Part shown: positions 53,538 to 61,421 of the stretch, one piece after another
Layout of the letters: each line of letters opens with the position of its first letter
How positions within the stretch are numbered: the first letter of the stretch is position 1
Source: Arthrobacter sp. StoSoilB5
Lineage (GTDB): Bacteria; Actinomycetota; Actinomycetes; Actinomycetales; Micrococcaceae
Assembly (NCBI RefSeq): GCF_019977235.1
Contig: NZ_AP024646.1
Span: 2,542,001 to 2,606,000 of the forward strand
Reading direction: 5' to 3'
DNA: 64,000 nucleotides
The notes under the pieces: generated by a model
Database searches by the model: none
Seen by the model: the letters and a program-made list of their open reading frames with translations, nothing else
Told to the model about the DNA's origin: nothing
Made by a program: the position numbers and the translations under genes

Positions 53538-54476
53538 TTAGCGCGGCCGAACGGTGTCGGCGGGGATGATCTGTACGCTGATTGATCCGAGGCCGCTTAT
53601 TTGCCCCTTAAGCTCGTCACCGACGTGCATCCAGGTGCCGGTGCTGAGCCCGACCCCAGCGGGGGTGCCGGTGAGCACTACGTCGCCTGGTTCGAGGGTG
53701 ACGTGCTCGCTGATCCGGGAGACCAGCTCGGGCACCGGCCAGATCAGGTCGGAGGTGTTGGCGTTCTGCCGGAGTTCCCCATTGAGCCAAAACTGCAGCT
53801 GCAGGTTGCTGTCGTCGATGAATCGGGCGGGCACAATGCCCGGCCCGAGAGGGCAGCTGTCGTCGAAGACTTTGCCGCCGAAGAGGTCGAACTTGACGAG
53901 GTGCCGGGGATGGCGCTGCCAGTCGCGCGCCGATAGGTCCAATGCGATCGTGTAGCCGGCGATGTACTCACGTGCACGGTCCACAGATATGTGCCTACCA
54001 CGCTTACCGATGACGAATGCCAGCTCAAGCTCGTAGTCGAACTTTTCGGTCTGAGTAGGGTAGCGGACGGACCGGCCTTGACCAACGAGCGTGGTGGTGG
54101 GCGGTTTGAGGAAGAAGACCGGGATGTTGTCCTCTTTCGTAAAGCCCGTGTGACCGCCGTCGTTGATGACGTGGTCGTAGTAGTTGGCGCCGGTGCAGAT
54201 GACTTTGTTCGGGTACTGGAGCGGAGTGAGCCAGTCCTCCGGCTCGGCCGGTCCTGGGAGCGGCTCGACGGCACTGCTGGGGAGGGCGTCGACGGCGGCC
54301 ATCAGCAGAGGCTCCGCGGTCTCCCAGTGGGCGAAGACTGTCATCAGCCCGCCTCCCGGGTTAGGGGCCAGAACTTCGGGGGCGAGGTCGGCGAGCCGGT
54401 ACAGGCGGCCGTCAGAGAGCCGGATCACGGGGGTGGGTGTTCCGTAGACCCTCACAGTGGACAGGGAGAACGTCAT
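53538..54476 (-). CDS. Fumarylacetoacetate hydrolase family protein (FAH2)
   Basis: The 312-residue protein has an N-terminal cap and a FAH C-terminal domain with ICTGANYYDHVINDGG, the metal-binding FDYELELAFVIGKRGR (E-x-E), GYTIALDLSARDWQ and VVLTGTPAGVGLSTG. Family members hydrolyse C-C bonds of acylpyruvates, hydrate dienoates or decarboxylate oxo-acids using Mg. Its ATG overlaps the kinase gene stop... in reading order its start lies at 54476, four bases into the end of the kinase gene, so it is co-translated. This is the second FAH protein of the operon. Confidence 0.9.
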   Translation of the reverse strand: MTFSLSTVRVYGTPTPVIRLSDGRLYRLADLAPEVLAPNPGGGLMTVFAHWETAEPLLMAAVDALPSSAVEPLPGPAEPEDWLTPLQYPNKVICTGANYYDHVINDGGHTGFTKEDNIPVFFLKPPTTTLVGQGRSVRYPTQTEKFDYELELAFVIGKRGRHISVDRAREYIAGYTIALDLSARDWQRHPRHLVKFDLFGGKVFDDSCPLGPGIVPARFIDDSNLQLQFWLNGELRQNANTSDLIWPVPELVSRISEHVTLEPGDVVLTGTPAGVGLSTGTWMHVGDELKGQISGLGSISVQIIPADTVRPR

Positions 54477-55519
54477 GGGGTGCGCTCCTTAATCTGTGTC
54501 CTGTCGACGACTGCTGTACGGGCCGTCAGGATCCAGTCATTGACGAGCTGCTCGATGTCGGAGGCAGGCCGGGACAGCTGGAACCGGGCCTGGTCCCGCA
54601 CGCGGCCGCGTTGCAGGGGAGTCAGGTACTCCACCGGGGAGGCGCCGTCGACGCGGGCCAAGGCGAGCAGCGGCAGGAGTGCCGCGACACGGCTCATCAG
54701 CTTCGTCGCCGGCTCCCAGCTGATGTGCCGGGCGTACCCTTCCATCAGCAGGTGGGCAGACAGGTGCAACTGCGCCGCTTGTTCGGGCAGGATGATCGCC
54801 TTGAGCAGCAGGTGGTTCAGACAGAATGCGACATCGAACGCAGGGTCCCCGAACCAACCACACTCCGCGTCGAGCAGCACAGGGCCGTTGGGGCCGAGAA
54901 GAATGTTCTTGGGGCTAACGTCCCCGTGCACTACTGCGAGATGAGTGCCGGCAGTCACTGCGGCGAGCTCGTCGATCCGGTCGCCGAGGTCGGGGTTCGC
55001 CCAGGCGGTAACCCGGAAGTACGGTTCGATCCTCAACGCATCAAAGTTATCGTCGGTTGCGAACAAGCGTGGAATCGACAGGTCTTTCGTGCTCGCTGCG
55101 TGCAACCGGCCCACGAGGTCGCCCACTTCATATGCGGCAGCCGGTCTGACCTGACCGGCAAGGAGTTGGTCCTTCCACACGGGGTACTCCTGCGGTGGCA
55201 GGAATTCCATGGCGAACAGTCCGTCCTGTTCGTCGTAGGCGAGCACCTGAGGGACGTTCTTGGGCGCGACGGTGCCGGCAAATTGCAGCCACTCGTACTC
55301 CACCCTGTTGCGGGAGAGCGGCGCGAGCCACTCATGCTCCACCTTTAGCCGGGCCAACGCTCCCTTCACACACAGCGTCCGGCCGGGAAGCGCCACCTGC
55401 CACAGGTCAGAGCTGACGCCACCGGTCAAAGGCGTCAGTTGAGCCTCTTCTTCCGGTTCCATCAGCCCCTGGCGGCGTAGGAACTCCCGCACACGGGTTT
55501 GGTGTTCGGTGCCGTTCAC
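54473..55519 (-). CDS. APH-family small-molecule phosphotransferase
   Basis: The 348-residue protein has the aminoglycoside-phosphotransferase/choline kinase fold. Lys52 lies in TLCVKGALA, the Brenner motif is VVHGDVSPKNILL (Asp200, Asn205), and the metal-binding Asp217 is in VLLDAECGWFGDPAFDVA. Although APH domains are often annotated as resistance enzymes, its position between an enolase paralogue and a FAH gene, with four-base overlaps on both sides, indicates a metabolic kinase phosphorylating a pathway hydroxyl. D-glycerate or a homologous hydroxyacid would suit the enolase next door; that is inference. Confidence 0.85.
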   Translation of the reverse strand: MNGTEHQTRVREFLRRQGLMEPEEEAQLTPLTGGVSSDLWQVALPGRTLCVKGALARLKVEHEWLAPLSRNRVEYEWLQFAGTVAPKNVPQVLAYDEQDGLFAMEFLPPQEYPVWKDQLLAGQVRPAAAYEVGDLVGRLHAASTKDLSIPRLFATDDNFDALRIEPYFRVTAWANPDLGDRIDELAAVTAGTHLAVVHGDVSPKNILLGPNGPVLLDAECGWFGDPAFDVAFCLNHLLLKAIILPEQAAQLHLSAHLLMEGYARHISWEPATKLMSRVAALLPLLALARVDGASPVEYLTPLQRGRVRDQARFQLSRPASDIEQLVNDWILTARTAVVDRTQIKERTP

Positions 55520-56820
55520 CGCCCACCGTCCGCTGATAAGGCCAACTTGGGCAGATTCCTAAAGCCCAGAGTTGGGTCTTCGGCGATGCGCACCAGTTGG
55601 TTGTACTTGGCAAGTCGCTCGGAGTTCCGCACGGACCCGATCTTGATCTGCCCGGCGGCAGTTCCGACAGCCAAGTCGGCGAGGAAATCGTCTTCGGTCT
55701 CTCCGGATCGCGCTGACACGACGGGCGCGTACCCTGCTGCGCGCGCTTGAGCGACGACGTCGAGGGTGCCCGTCAACGTACCGTTCTGGTTTACCTTGAC
55801 CAAGACGCCGTTGGCGACTCCACGGGTGATGCCCTCAGCGAGACGTTGGCTGTTCGTGGTGAACAGATCATCGCCGATCAGCCTGACCCGGTGCCCAAGG
55901 CGCTGGGTGAGTATCTGCCAGCCCGCCCAGTCATCCTCGTCCAACGGATCCTCGATCGAGACGATCGCGAAACGGTCGACCCAGGACGAGACCATATCGA
56001 TCATCTCAGCGGTACTGAGACGTCGTTCCTGCCGACGCAGACGGTAATCGCCGGCTTTGCTGTCGTATAGGGACGTTGCGGCTACGTCGATGGCGATGGC
56101 GATGTCAGCGCCAGGCTGCAGACCTGCTGCCTCGATGGACTCGGTGATCAGCTCAAGGGCTTCGTCAGCCGTGCGGCAGCCCGGGCTCAACCCGCCTTCA
56201 TCGGCCAGCAGGGTGGGCAACCCCCGTGCTGAGCAGAGACTTGCGGCGGCGGCCCGGACCCGGGAGGTGAGTTGGATCGCCTCAAGTGCTGATGTGGCCG
56301 CGATTGGCACAGCCAGGAAATCCTGGACGTCCATGCCGCGGCCGGCGTGGAGGCCACCGGAGAGGATGTTGACCATCGGCATGGGCAGCACAGGCTCCCC
56401 GACGCCGGCGAGTTGGGCAATGCGTCGATACAGAGGCTGCCCGCTGTCCCCGGCCGAGGCGCGGCAAACTGCCAGCGAGGCGCCGAGGACAGCGTTGGCG
56501 CCGAGGCGCGAGAGGCCTGGCGTGCCGTCCAGATCCCGCAGTCGCTCGTCGATCGCCCGTTGGTCGTCGACATCGCAGCCGCGCAACGCAGCAGCGATCT
56601 CACCGTTCACGTTGTCGACTGCGGCGGTGACACCGAGACCGCCGAACACGGACGGGTTTCCGTCGCGAAGCTCGTGTGCTTCGTGGGTGCCGGTGGATGC
56701 CCCGGAGGGAACCGAGGCGCGGGCCACGGTGCCGCTGTCGAGGACGACGTCGACCTCGACAGTCGGCCGCCCCCTGGAGTCGAAGATCTGTCGGCCATGG
56801 ACGGTGCGGATTGTGCTCAA
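55516..56820 (-). CDS. Enolase paralogue with altered active site
   Basis: The 434-residue protein aligns end to end with enolase: SVPSGASTGTHEAHELRDG, GANAVLGASLAVCRA, LPTLLADEGGLSP, VSIEDPLDEDDW, RLIGDDLFTTN and TAAGQIKIGSVRNSERLAKY. Metal ligands Asp245, Glu290, Asp317 and catalytic Glu208, Lys342 and Lys393 are present. Two conserved residues differ: Glu167 (E. coli numbering) is Asp (MDVQDF) and the His of the SHRSGETED loop is Ala370 (VSARSGETED). The latter His is invariant in glycolytic enolases as I know them. The gene is embedded by four-base overlaps between a hydroxyacid dehydrogenase and a kinase gene, so it is not the housekeeping enolase. It probably dehydrates a related phospho-hydroxyacid. 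Confidence 0.9.
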   Translation of the reverse strand: MSTIRTVHGRQIFDSRGRPTVEVDVVLDSGTVARASVPSGASTGTHEAHELRDGNPSVFGGLGVTAAVDNVNGEIAAALRGCDVDDQRAIDERLRDLDGTPGLSRLGANAVLGASLAVCRASAGDSGQPLYRRIAQLAGVGEPVLPMPMVNILSGGLHAGRGMDVQDFLAVPIAATSALEAIQLTSRVRAAAASLCSARGLPTLLADEGGLSPGCRTADEALELITESIEAAGLQPGADIAIAIDVAATSLYDSKAGDYRLRRQERRLSTAEMIDMVSSWVDRFAIVSIEDPLDEDDWAGWQILTQRLGHRVRLIGDDLFTTNSQRLAEGITRGVANGVLVKVNQNGTLTGTLDVVAQARAAGYAPVVSARSGETEDDFLADLAVGTAAGQIKIGSVRNSERLAKYNQLVRIAEDPTLGFRNLPKLALSADGGR

Positions 56821-57806
56821 GATGACACTCCAGTGGAGAGGGCGGATGGGGTGTTGCAGGGGTAGCGGGCTGGCTCGCCCTGCAGGACGCGCACGACTTC
56901 TTCTGCGGCGCTGCGCCTCAGGTCGATAACCGACGCGTCGGAGGAAAAGGCGATGTGGGGGGTGACGATCACTCCGGGGTGGTCCAACAGCTCAGCGGGA
57001 ACCATCGGCTCCTCCTCGAGGACATCCAGGCCTGCTCCGCCCAGATGCCCGGCCTGGAGGGACGCGAGCAGGGCGGCAGTATCGATCAGTCCGCCACGGC
57101 TGACGTTTATCAGGAACGCATCCTGCGGCAGCAGCGCCAGCTCCCGTTCGCCGATCAAGTGATGAGTGTGCTGGACCAAGGGGGCGTGCAGGACGACGAT
57201 ATCGCTGGCAACAAGAAGATCGTCGAGGGACATCACCTCGATGTCGCCTGTGTCTGCAGGCGGGTGCGGGTCGCTGATCACGACTCTGGCACCGAGCGCC
57301 CGCAGCTTGGCCGCAGTGGCTCGGCCGATCCGGCCGTATCCAATGACGCCGCACGTTAGGTTGGACAGGCGCCGAAGCCGCGCTCCGGCAGGGTTCCATC
57401 TGCCGGCCCGGACCTCCCTGTCGGCAGAAACCAGACCGCGGGTCCAAGCCAATGCCAGGGCGATTGCGTGATCGGAGACTTCTGCGACGCAGTAGTCCGG
57501 GACATTCGTGACCTGCACGCCATGATCGGTGGCGGCGGAAACGGCGATGTTGTCCAGGCCCACTCCCATCCTGGCGACAGCGCGAAGCGGGGCAGAGGAT
57601 GCGATCGCATTGGCGGACACGGTGGCCCAGCAGGTGAGGATAGCAGCGGGCTGATGTTCGGCGACCAGTGCGTCGATGGACTCCACCGGGACGGGGTCAG
57701 CGGGGCCGGAGACGACGATAAAACCGGCGCCTTCGAGGATGTCTCGTTCGATACTGTCGTCGGGCCAGGCCCGATCGGTCAGCAGGACGGTCTGCTGCGG
57801 GGTCAT
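56817..57806 (-). CDS. D-2-hydroxyacid dehydrogenase family protein
   Basis: The 329-residue protein has the NAD motif CGVIGYGRIGRATAAKL, Asp179 after beta-2 (VVISDPHPP; NAD preference), catalytic Arg237 in NVSRGGLIDTAA, Glu266 in DVLEEEPMVP and His284 in VTPHIAFSS. It interconverts a 2-oxoacid and a D-2-hydroxyacid, as hydroxypyruvate/glyoxylate reductases do. Its start overlaps the FAH1 stop by four bases and its stop overlaps the enolase start by four. Reduction of an oxo-acid released by FAH1 would supply the hydroxyacid for the neighbouring kinase. Confidence 0.92.
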   Translation of the reverse strand: MTPQQTVLLTDRAWPDDSIERDILEGAGFIVVSGPADPVPVESIDALVAEHQPAAILTCWATVSANAIASSAPLRAVARMGVGLDNIAVSAATDHGVQVTNVPDYCVAEVSDHAIALALAWTRGLVSADREVRAGRWNPAGARLRRLSNLTCGVIGYGRIGRATAAKLRALGARVVISDPHPPADTGDIEVMSLDDLLVASDIVVLHAPLVQHTHHLIGERELALLPQDAFLINVSRGGLIDTAALLASLQAGHLGGAGLDVLEEEPMVPAELLDHPGVIVTPHIAFSSDASVIDLRRSAAEEVVRVLQGEPARYPCNTPSALSTGVSS

Positions 57807-58888
57807 AGCGCGTGCTCCTTAGTAGTGGTGTGGCCTTGAGAGGCCGGATCTTGATCGGGGGCGTTGTCGGAAGAATTGGTATGGCTCACTACGCGGGTGA
57901 TCTGTTCGCCCAACCCGCTCACCGAAGCCCTGAGAGTGTCTCCGGCGCGCAGGAAGCGGCCGTGGTGCAGACCGAACCCGGCGGGGGAACCGGTGCAGAG
58001 CAGATCGCCGGGGCGCAGCCTGGTGTGCTGGGACAGGTACGAAAGCTGTTCGGGAATGCTGAACAGCATGTCATCTGCAGTGTCGTCTTGCAGGAGGGCG
58101 TCGTTGAGTGAAAGCTGCAGGCGTAAGACCGCGGGGGTCGGCACCTGCCAGGCAGGCACGAACCACGGTCCGAGCGGAAGGGATCCCCGAAGGCCCTTGC
58201 ATTGCAGCCAGTCGCTGCCCAAGCCCGGCAGGTCGGGCCGGACGACACGGGAGCGGATGGTCAGGTCATTGACCACGCAGTAGCCAGCGATCACCTCGTG
58301 TGCCTCGGACGGGGTGAGCCCCGAACCAACCATGCCGATGACGGCACCGATCTCGACCTCCCAGTCAAGGGTGTCCGTGTCCGGGCCCAGGATGAGCTGA
58401 CCCGTCGGAGAGCCGACGCGGTCACTGCTGGTCAGGCAGATGTAGGGGGCACCATCGCGGCGGCGCTGATTCAGCGCCCGCATGGTTGCAGCGCGCAGGA
58501 GCTCGGCGTCTGCAGGGTCGCCGGCGTCGACGGCAGCCTCAACGACCTGCCTCCTGTAATTGCCGATGGTGCAGAACAGCTGAGCGGGTTGAACCGGATT
58601 CTCCAACTGCAGCGAGGCGAGCGGAAGCCCTTTCCCTGCGATTGCCTGTGCGGTTTCTGGCCGTTCGGTCAACCGTCGAAGGTCGGCGTGATGGGTGGCC
58701 CACTTCTGAATAAGTCCGGTAACCGTCGAGAACTGTGCGCAGGGCCACTCTTCCGCCCAATCCGCCATGCGCAGCGCGCGGCCGCCGTAAACCAGCCAAA
58801 TTGCCGTCGATTCCTTCGGCAAACTTGCCTGGGCCAACACAACCCCGGCAGGGGCAAAGTCTTGAGGGCGATAGTCATCTACAAGCAT
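57803..58888 (-). CDS. Fumarylacetoacetate hydrolase family protein (FAH1), first gene of operon
   Basis: The 361-residue protein has the FAH catalytic domain: FCTIGNYRRQVVEAAVDAG, the metal site LDWEVEIGAVIGMVGSG (E-x-E), GYCVVNDLTIRSRVVR, DLLCTGSPAGFGLHHG and GDTLRASVSGLGEQ, with a long N-terminal cap and a Ser/Asp-rich tail. It should hydrolyse or decarboxylate an acylpyruvate-like acid. The ATG (58886-58888) has no Shine-Dalgarno: the LacI palindrome begins two bases upstream and contains a TATCGT at the -10 distance, so the operon mRNA is probably leaderless. Confidence 0.88.
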   Translation of the reverse strand: MLVDDYRPQDFAPAGVVLAQASLPKESTAIWLVYGGRALRMADWAEEWPCAQFSTVTGLIQKWATHHADLRRLTERPETAQAIAGKGLPLASLQLENPVQPAQLFCTIGNYRRQVVEAAVDAGDPADAELLRAATMRALNQRRRDGAPYICLTSSDRVGSPTGQLILGPDTDTLDWEVEIGAVIGMVGSGLTPSEAHEVIAGYCVVNDLTIRSRVVRPDLPGLGSDWLQCKGLRGSLPLGPWFVPAWQVPTPAVLRLQLSLNDALLQDDTADDMLFSIPEQLSYLSQHTRLRPGDLLCTGSPAGFGLHHGRFLRAGDTLRASVSGLGEQITRVVSHTNSSDNAPDQDPASQGHTTTKEHAL

Positions 58889-58889
58889 G

Positions 58890-58903
58890 TGCTAACGATA
58901 GCA
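58890..58903. promoter_or_regulatory. LacI operator TGCTAACGATAGCA overlapping the FAH1 promoter
   Basis: Copy of the five-fold palindrome, two bases from the FAH1 ATG. On the minus strand it contains TATCGT at -12 to -7 from the ATG; GTGACG lies 18 bases further up as a possible -35. Repressor bound here would cover the -10 and the transcription start. Confidence 0.75.
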
Positions 58904-59013
58904 TTAACAATCGAAACTCGTCACCCCTTTGATGCAATTAGATGTGGCCTGAGGGCGGGGTCTTGCCTGGCCACCATTGGGAAAGCCGCCGCGAACCTGC
59001 GAAAACTGAGTTA

Positions 59014-59055
59014 TTGACAGCGCGGGTCGGCCGAGGGATAGTGCTAACGATCGCA
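59014..59055 (+). promoter_or_regulatory. Cupin promoter with LacI operator
   Basis: TTGACA (59014-59019), 17-base spacer, GATAGT (59037-59042), then TGCTAACGATCGCA (59042-59055; one arm base differs from the other copies). The operator covers the transcription start. The cupin GTG follows 23 bases later after GAGAGGAAC. Confidence 0.75.
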
Positions 59056-59078
59056 TTTATCGACGAGAGGAACTAAAC

Positions 59079-59609
59079 GTGACAGTGCGTAGAGTGGTCA
59101 CCGGAACAGACCCCGAGGGAAATTCGGTCCTGGTGTCCGACGGCGAAGTACCCAACAGCCACGACTTCGATACCATGCCCGGTCAGGCCCAGGTCCGGGT
59201 GTGGTTTACTCCCGGGGCACCTTCGCCCGTTCCACCCGGGGTCGAGCCGACCAACAATACCGGCCCGGTTGTTCCGGGTCCTGGTGGTGCAAGCTTCGTG
59301 ATCGTGTCATACGCCCCCGAATCCGTGTTTAAGAGCGCGGATTTCGATCCAGCCGCGGCGGGCCAGGAACTGGCCACCTTTGCGCCGGACCTGGCGGAGG
59401 TGTTTGAGCCGGATGGCATGCACCGCACCCGCAGTGTCGACTACGGAGTCGTAATTGCGGGTGAAGTGTGGCTTGAGCTGGACGGCGGAGAACAGGTGCA
59501 TCTGAGGGCTGGCGACACCGTTGTGCAGGTAGCCGCGCGGCATGCCTGGCGCAACAAAACACAGGCGCCAGCGACGGTGGCGTTCGTGCTCACCGGCGTC
59601 AGCGCCTGA
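59079..59609 (+). CDS. Cupin domain protein
   Basis: The GTG start at 59079 follows GAGAGGAACTAAAC. The 176-residue protein has a C-terminal single cupin barrel: MHRTRSVDYGVVIAGEVWLE, GGEQVHLRAGDTVVQVAARH and AWRNKTQAPATVAFVLTG. The His-Arg-Thr and final His fit the metal-site pattern of cupin dioxygenases or isomerases, but an inner Glu/His set is incomplete. It is divergent from the FAH1 operon and controlled by the same operator type. It probably isomerises or cleaves an intermediate; its specific reaction cannot be told. Confidence 0.88.
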   Translation: MTVRRVVTGTDPEGNSVLVSDGEVPNSHDFDTMPGQAQVRVWFTPGAPSPVPPGVEPTNNTGPVVPGPGGASFVIVSYAPESVFKSADFDPAAAGQELATFAPDLAEVFEPDGMHRTRSVDYGVVIAGEVWLELDGGEQVHLRAGDTVVQVAARHAWRNKTQAPATVAFVLTGVSA

Positions 59610-59614
59610 ATGGT

Positions 59615-59640
59615 TGTGGGGGCGCACAAGCGCCCCCACA
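59615..59640. terminator. Bidirectional terminator hairpin
   Basis: TGTGGGGGCGC-ACAA-GCGCCCCCACA is a perfect 11-bp stem with a four-base loop between the convergent cupin and zinc dehydrogenase genes. There is no strong U-tract, but the stem is very stable and can serve both directions. Confidence 0.75.
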
Positions 59641-59685
59641 TGGGAATTCATTGCCAATCGGTGTGAAGGATTGGCCCCGTTGCTG

Positions 59686-60795
59686 TCAGGGGAGTACCAC
59701 GTAGTTGCTGAATCCGCCGCGGGGGTCCTTCAGCCGACCAGAAATCGCAGTATTGACATCAAGCAGTGGGAACGACTCGGTCTCCAGATAGTTGAGGTCC
59801 AGGGTGCCGGTCTCGATCATGTCGGCCATCTCCTGCCCTTGGGCAGCGGTAAACCAGTTGGACCCCAGGATTTGGACCTGCTCGTCCATCAGCCATTTCA
59901 TGTCTACTGGGACCTCGCCGGAAACCCCTCCGACGTTGACGACTTTACCGCCGCGCCGGACGCCTCGCATGGAGTCGACCATGGTGGCCGCGTCGGCCCT
60001 GGCGCCGAGCGCACTGATGACGAAGTGGGCTCCGTCGCCGCGCGTCCGGGCTTTCGCCCAGTCACCGGACGACTGTTCGCCGAGGTTCATGACCTCGATC
60101 CTGTCCGGTGAGAGCGCCTTCACGCGTTGGAGGAGCTCCTGGTTGCGACCAGTGCCCAGAATTTTAGCCACGCCCATGCTTAAACACAGTACAGTCGCGG
60201 CGACGCCCAATGTTCCGGTGATACCGTCAATCAGGGCGACAGTCCCAGGTCCGGCGTCCGCCAGGCGGAGCGCTCCATAGGCTGTGCCGATGTAGCCGAA
60301 GCGGGCGGCCAGCTCGAACGGAAGGTTATCGGGAATCTTGACCAGAGCCTGTTGGGGCGCCGTCATGAACTCACTGAACCCGCCGTAGGGGTAGAGGTCG
60401 AAGATCCGCTGGCCGTCACGTGAAGTGCTGAAGTACCCGTTCAGTGTGTAGTAGCGGCAGCGGCTGGGGGTGCCGCCGGAACAGGCATAGCAGCTGCCGC
60501 AGGACCGCAGCGGACTCACGTACACACGGTCGCCGGGTTTGACGTTGATGACCGATTCCCCGACCTCCTCGACGATCCCTGTGGGATCGAGCCCGAAGAC
60601 CGCCGGGAAGGCGGGGAGTGGCTGGTGGGGGTACCAGGTGGGCCAATTGTTGATCACGTTGGCCATGTTCGGCACGATGCCGACGGCCTTGACCCTGACC
60701 AGTACGTCGGTGGGCCGGGGCTGGGGTACTTCGATGGTGTCGATCGACATGGGTTCGCCGATCTTGTGCAGTCGGGCTGCGCGCATCGTCGCCAT
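59686..60795 (-). CDS. Zinc-dependent alcohol dehydrogenase family protein
   Basis: The 369-residue medium-chain dehydrogenase starts ATG 60795 after AAGGAGCCGTCA. It has GLDPTGIVEEVGESVINVKP, a four-Cys structural-zinc-like lobe (RSCGSCYACSGGTPSRCRYY) and a Rossmann domain with LIDGITGTLGVAATVLCLSM. The usual catalytic Cys-His-Glu set is atypical (VPNMANVIN in place of CHTD), so it may lack catalytic zinc. It is the last gene of the VOC dioxygenase-CMD operon and probably oxidises or reduces a ring-cleavage intermediate. Confidence 0.88.
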   Translation of the reverse strand: MATMRAARLHKIGEPMSIDTIEVPQPRPTDVLVRVKAVGIVPNMANVINNWPTWYPHQPLPAFPAVFGLDPTGIVEEVGESVINVKPGDRVYVSPLRSCGSCYACSGGTPSRCRYYTLNGYFSTSRDGQRIFDLYPYGGFSEFMTAPQQALVKIPDNLPFELAARFGYIGTAYGALRLADAGPGTVALIDGITGTLGVAATVLCLSMGVAKILGTGRNQELLQRVKALSPDRIEVMNLGEQSSGDWAKARTRGDGAHFVISALGARADAATMVDSMRGVRRGGKVVNVGGVSGEVPVDMKWLMDEQVQILGSNWFTAAQGQEMADMIETGTLDLNYLETESFPLLDVNTAISGRLKDPRGGFSNYVVLP

Positions 60796-60852
60796 TGACG
60801 GCTCCTTCTAAGGAAGAATTGGGTTGTCTATTGGGTGCAGGTCCAGCGGGCA

Positions 60853-61395
60853 CTACTTGCGGTAACTGTCCTCAAGTTCGATGCCGAGCAGTCCCATGAC
60901 GCGTACGCCTGAGTTGTACCAGGCGATGGTCAACGTCAGCTCCACCATCTGCTGGTCATCGAGGTGCTTGGCTGCGGCAGCCCAGACAGCGTCGGACACA
61001 TGGACCTTGGTGGTCGATTCGCGTGCCAGGGCTATCACGGCGCGTTCTGACTCGTCGAACACCTTAGTATTCCCACCCTCGCCCACTGCGGCGAGCTGTT
61101 CGTCGGTGAGGCCGGCTTTGCGACCGTGGGACTGGTGGTGCGCGATCTCGTATTCCGAGTCGGTGGCATGGCCGACAGACAAGATTGCCAGTTCGCGCAG
61201 CTTGGGGCTTAGCACGGAGCTGTCACGCATGGCATTGGCGTAGGACAGGAACGCGTCCAGTAGAACCGGCGCATTCGCCAGTGCGCGAAAGATGTTGGCG
61301 GTCGGCACTTTGCGCTCGGCCTCAAGGCGGTCCCATAAGGGTTGCTCGTGGGCCGAAGCGGCGTCGTCGCGGGACAAAGTAGGAACTCGGGACAT
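60853..61395 (-). CDS. Carboxymuconolactone decarboxylase (AhpD-like) family protein
   Basis: I place the start at ATG 61395 after TGGAGAA; the frame is open to 61530. The 180-residue helical protein has the family segment LRELAILSVGHATDSEYEIA and HHQSHGRKAGLTDEQLAAV. The Cys-x2-Cys of AhpD peroxidases is absent, so it is a decarboxylase- or hydrolase-like member. It lies 26 bases after the dioxygenase gene and 57 before the dehydrogenase, in the same regulated operon. Confidence 0.88.
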   Translation of the reverse strand: MSRVPTLSRDDAASAHEQPLWDRLEAERKVPTANIFRALANAPVLLDAFLSYANAMRDSSVLSPKLRELAILSVGHATDSEYEIAHHQSHGRKAGLTDEQLAAVGEGGNTKVFDESERAVIALARESTTKVHVSDAVWAAAAKHLDDQQMVELTLTIAWYNSGVRVMGLLGIELEDSYRK

Positions 61396-61421
61396 GATGT
61401 GATTCTCCAGTCTGGTGGGGA

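Noticed and set aside
54437..55348. 303-codon plus-strand frame opposite the kinase gene
   Set aside because: Antisense shadow in high-GC DNA; the minus-strand kinase has all catalytic motifs.
54473..55519. Aminoglycoside resistance gene
   Set aside because: APH fold alone does not show resistance; four-base overlaps with catabolic genes on both sides indicate a metabolic kinase.
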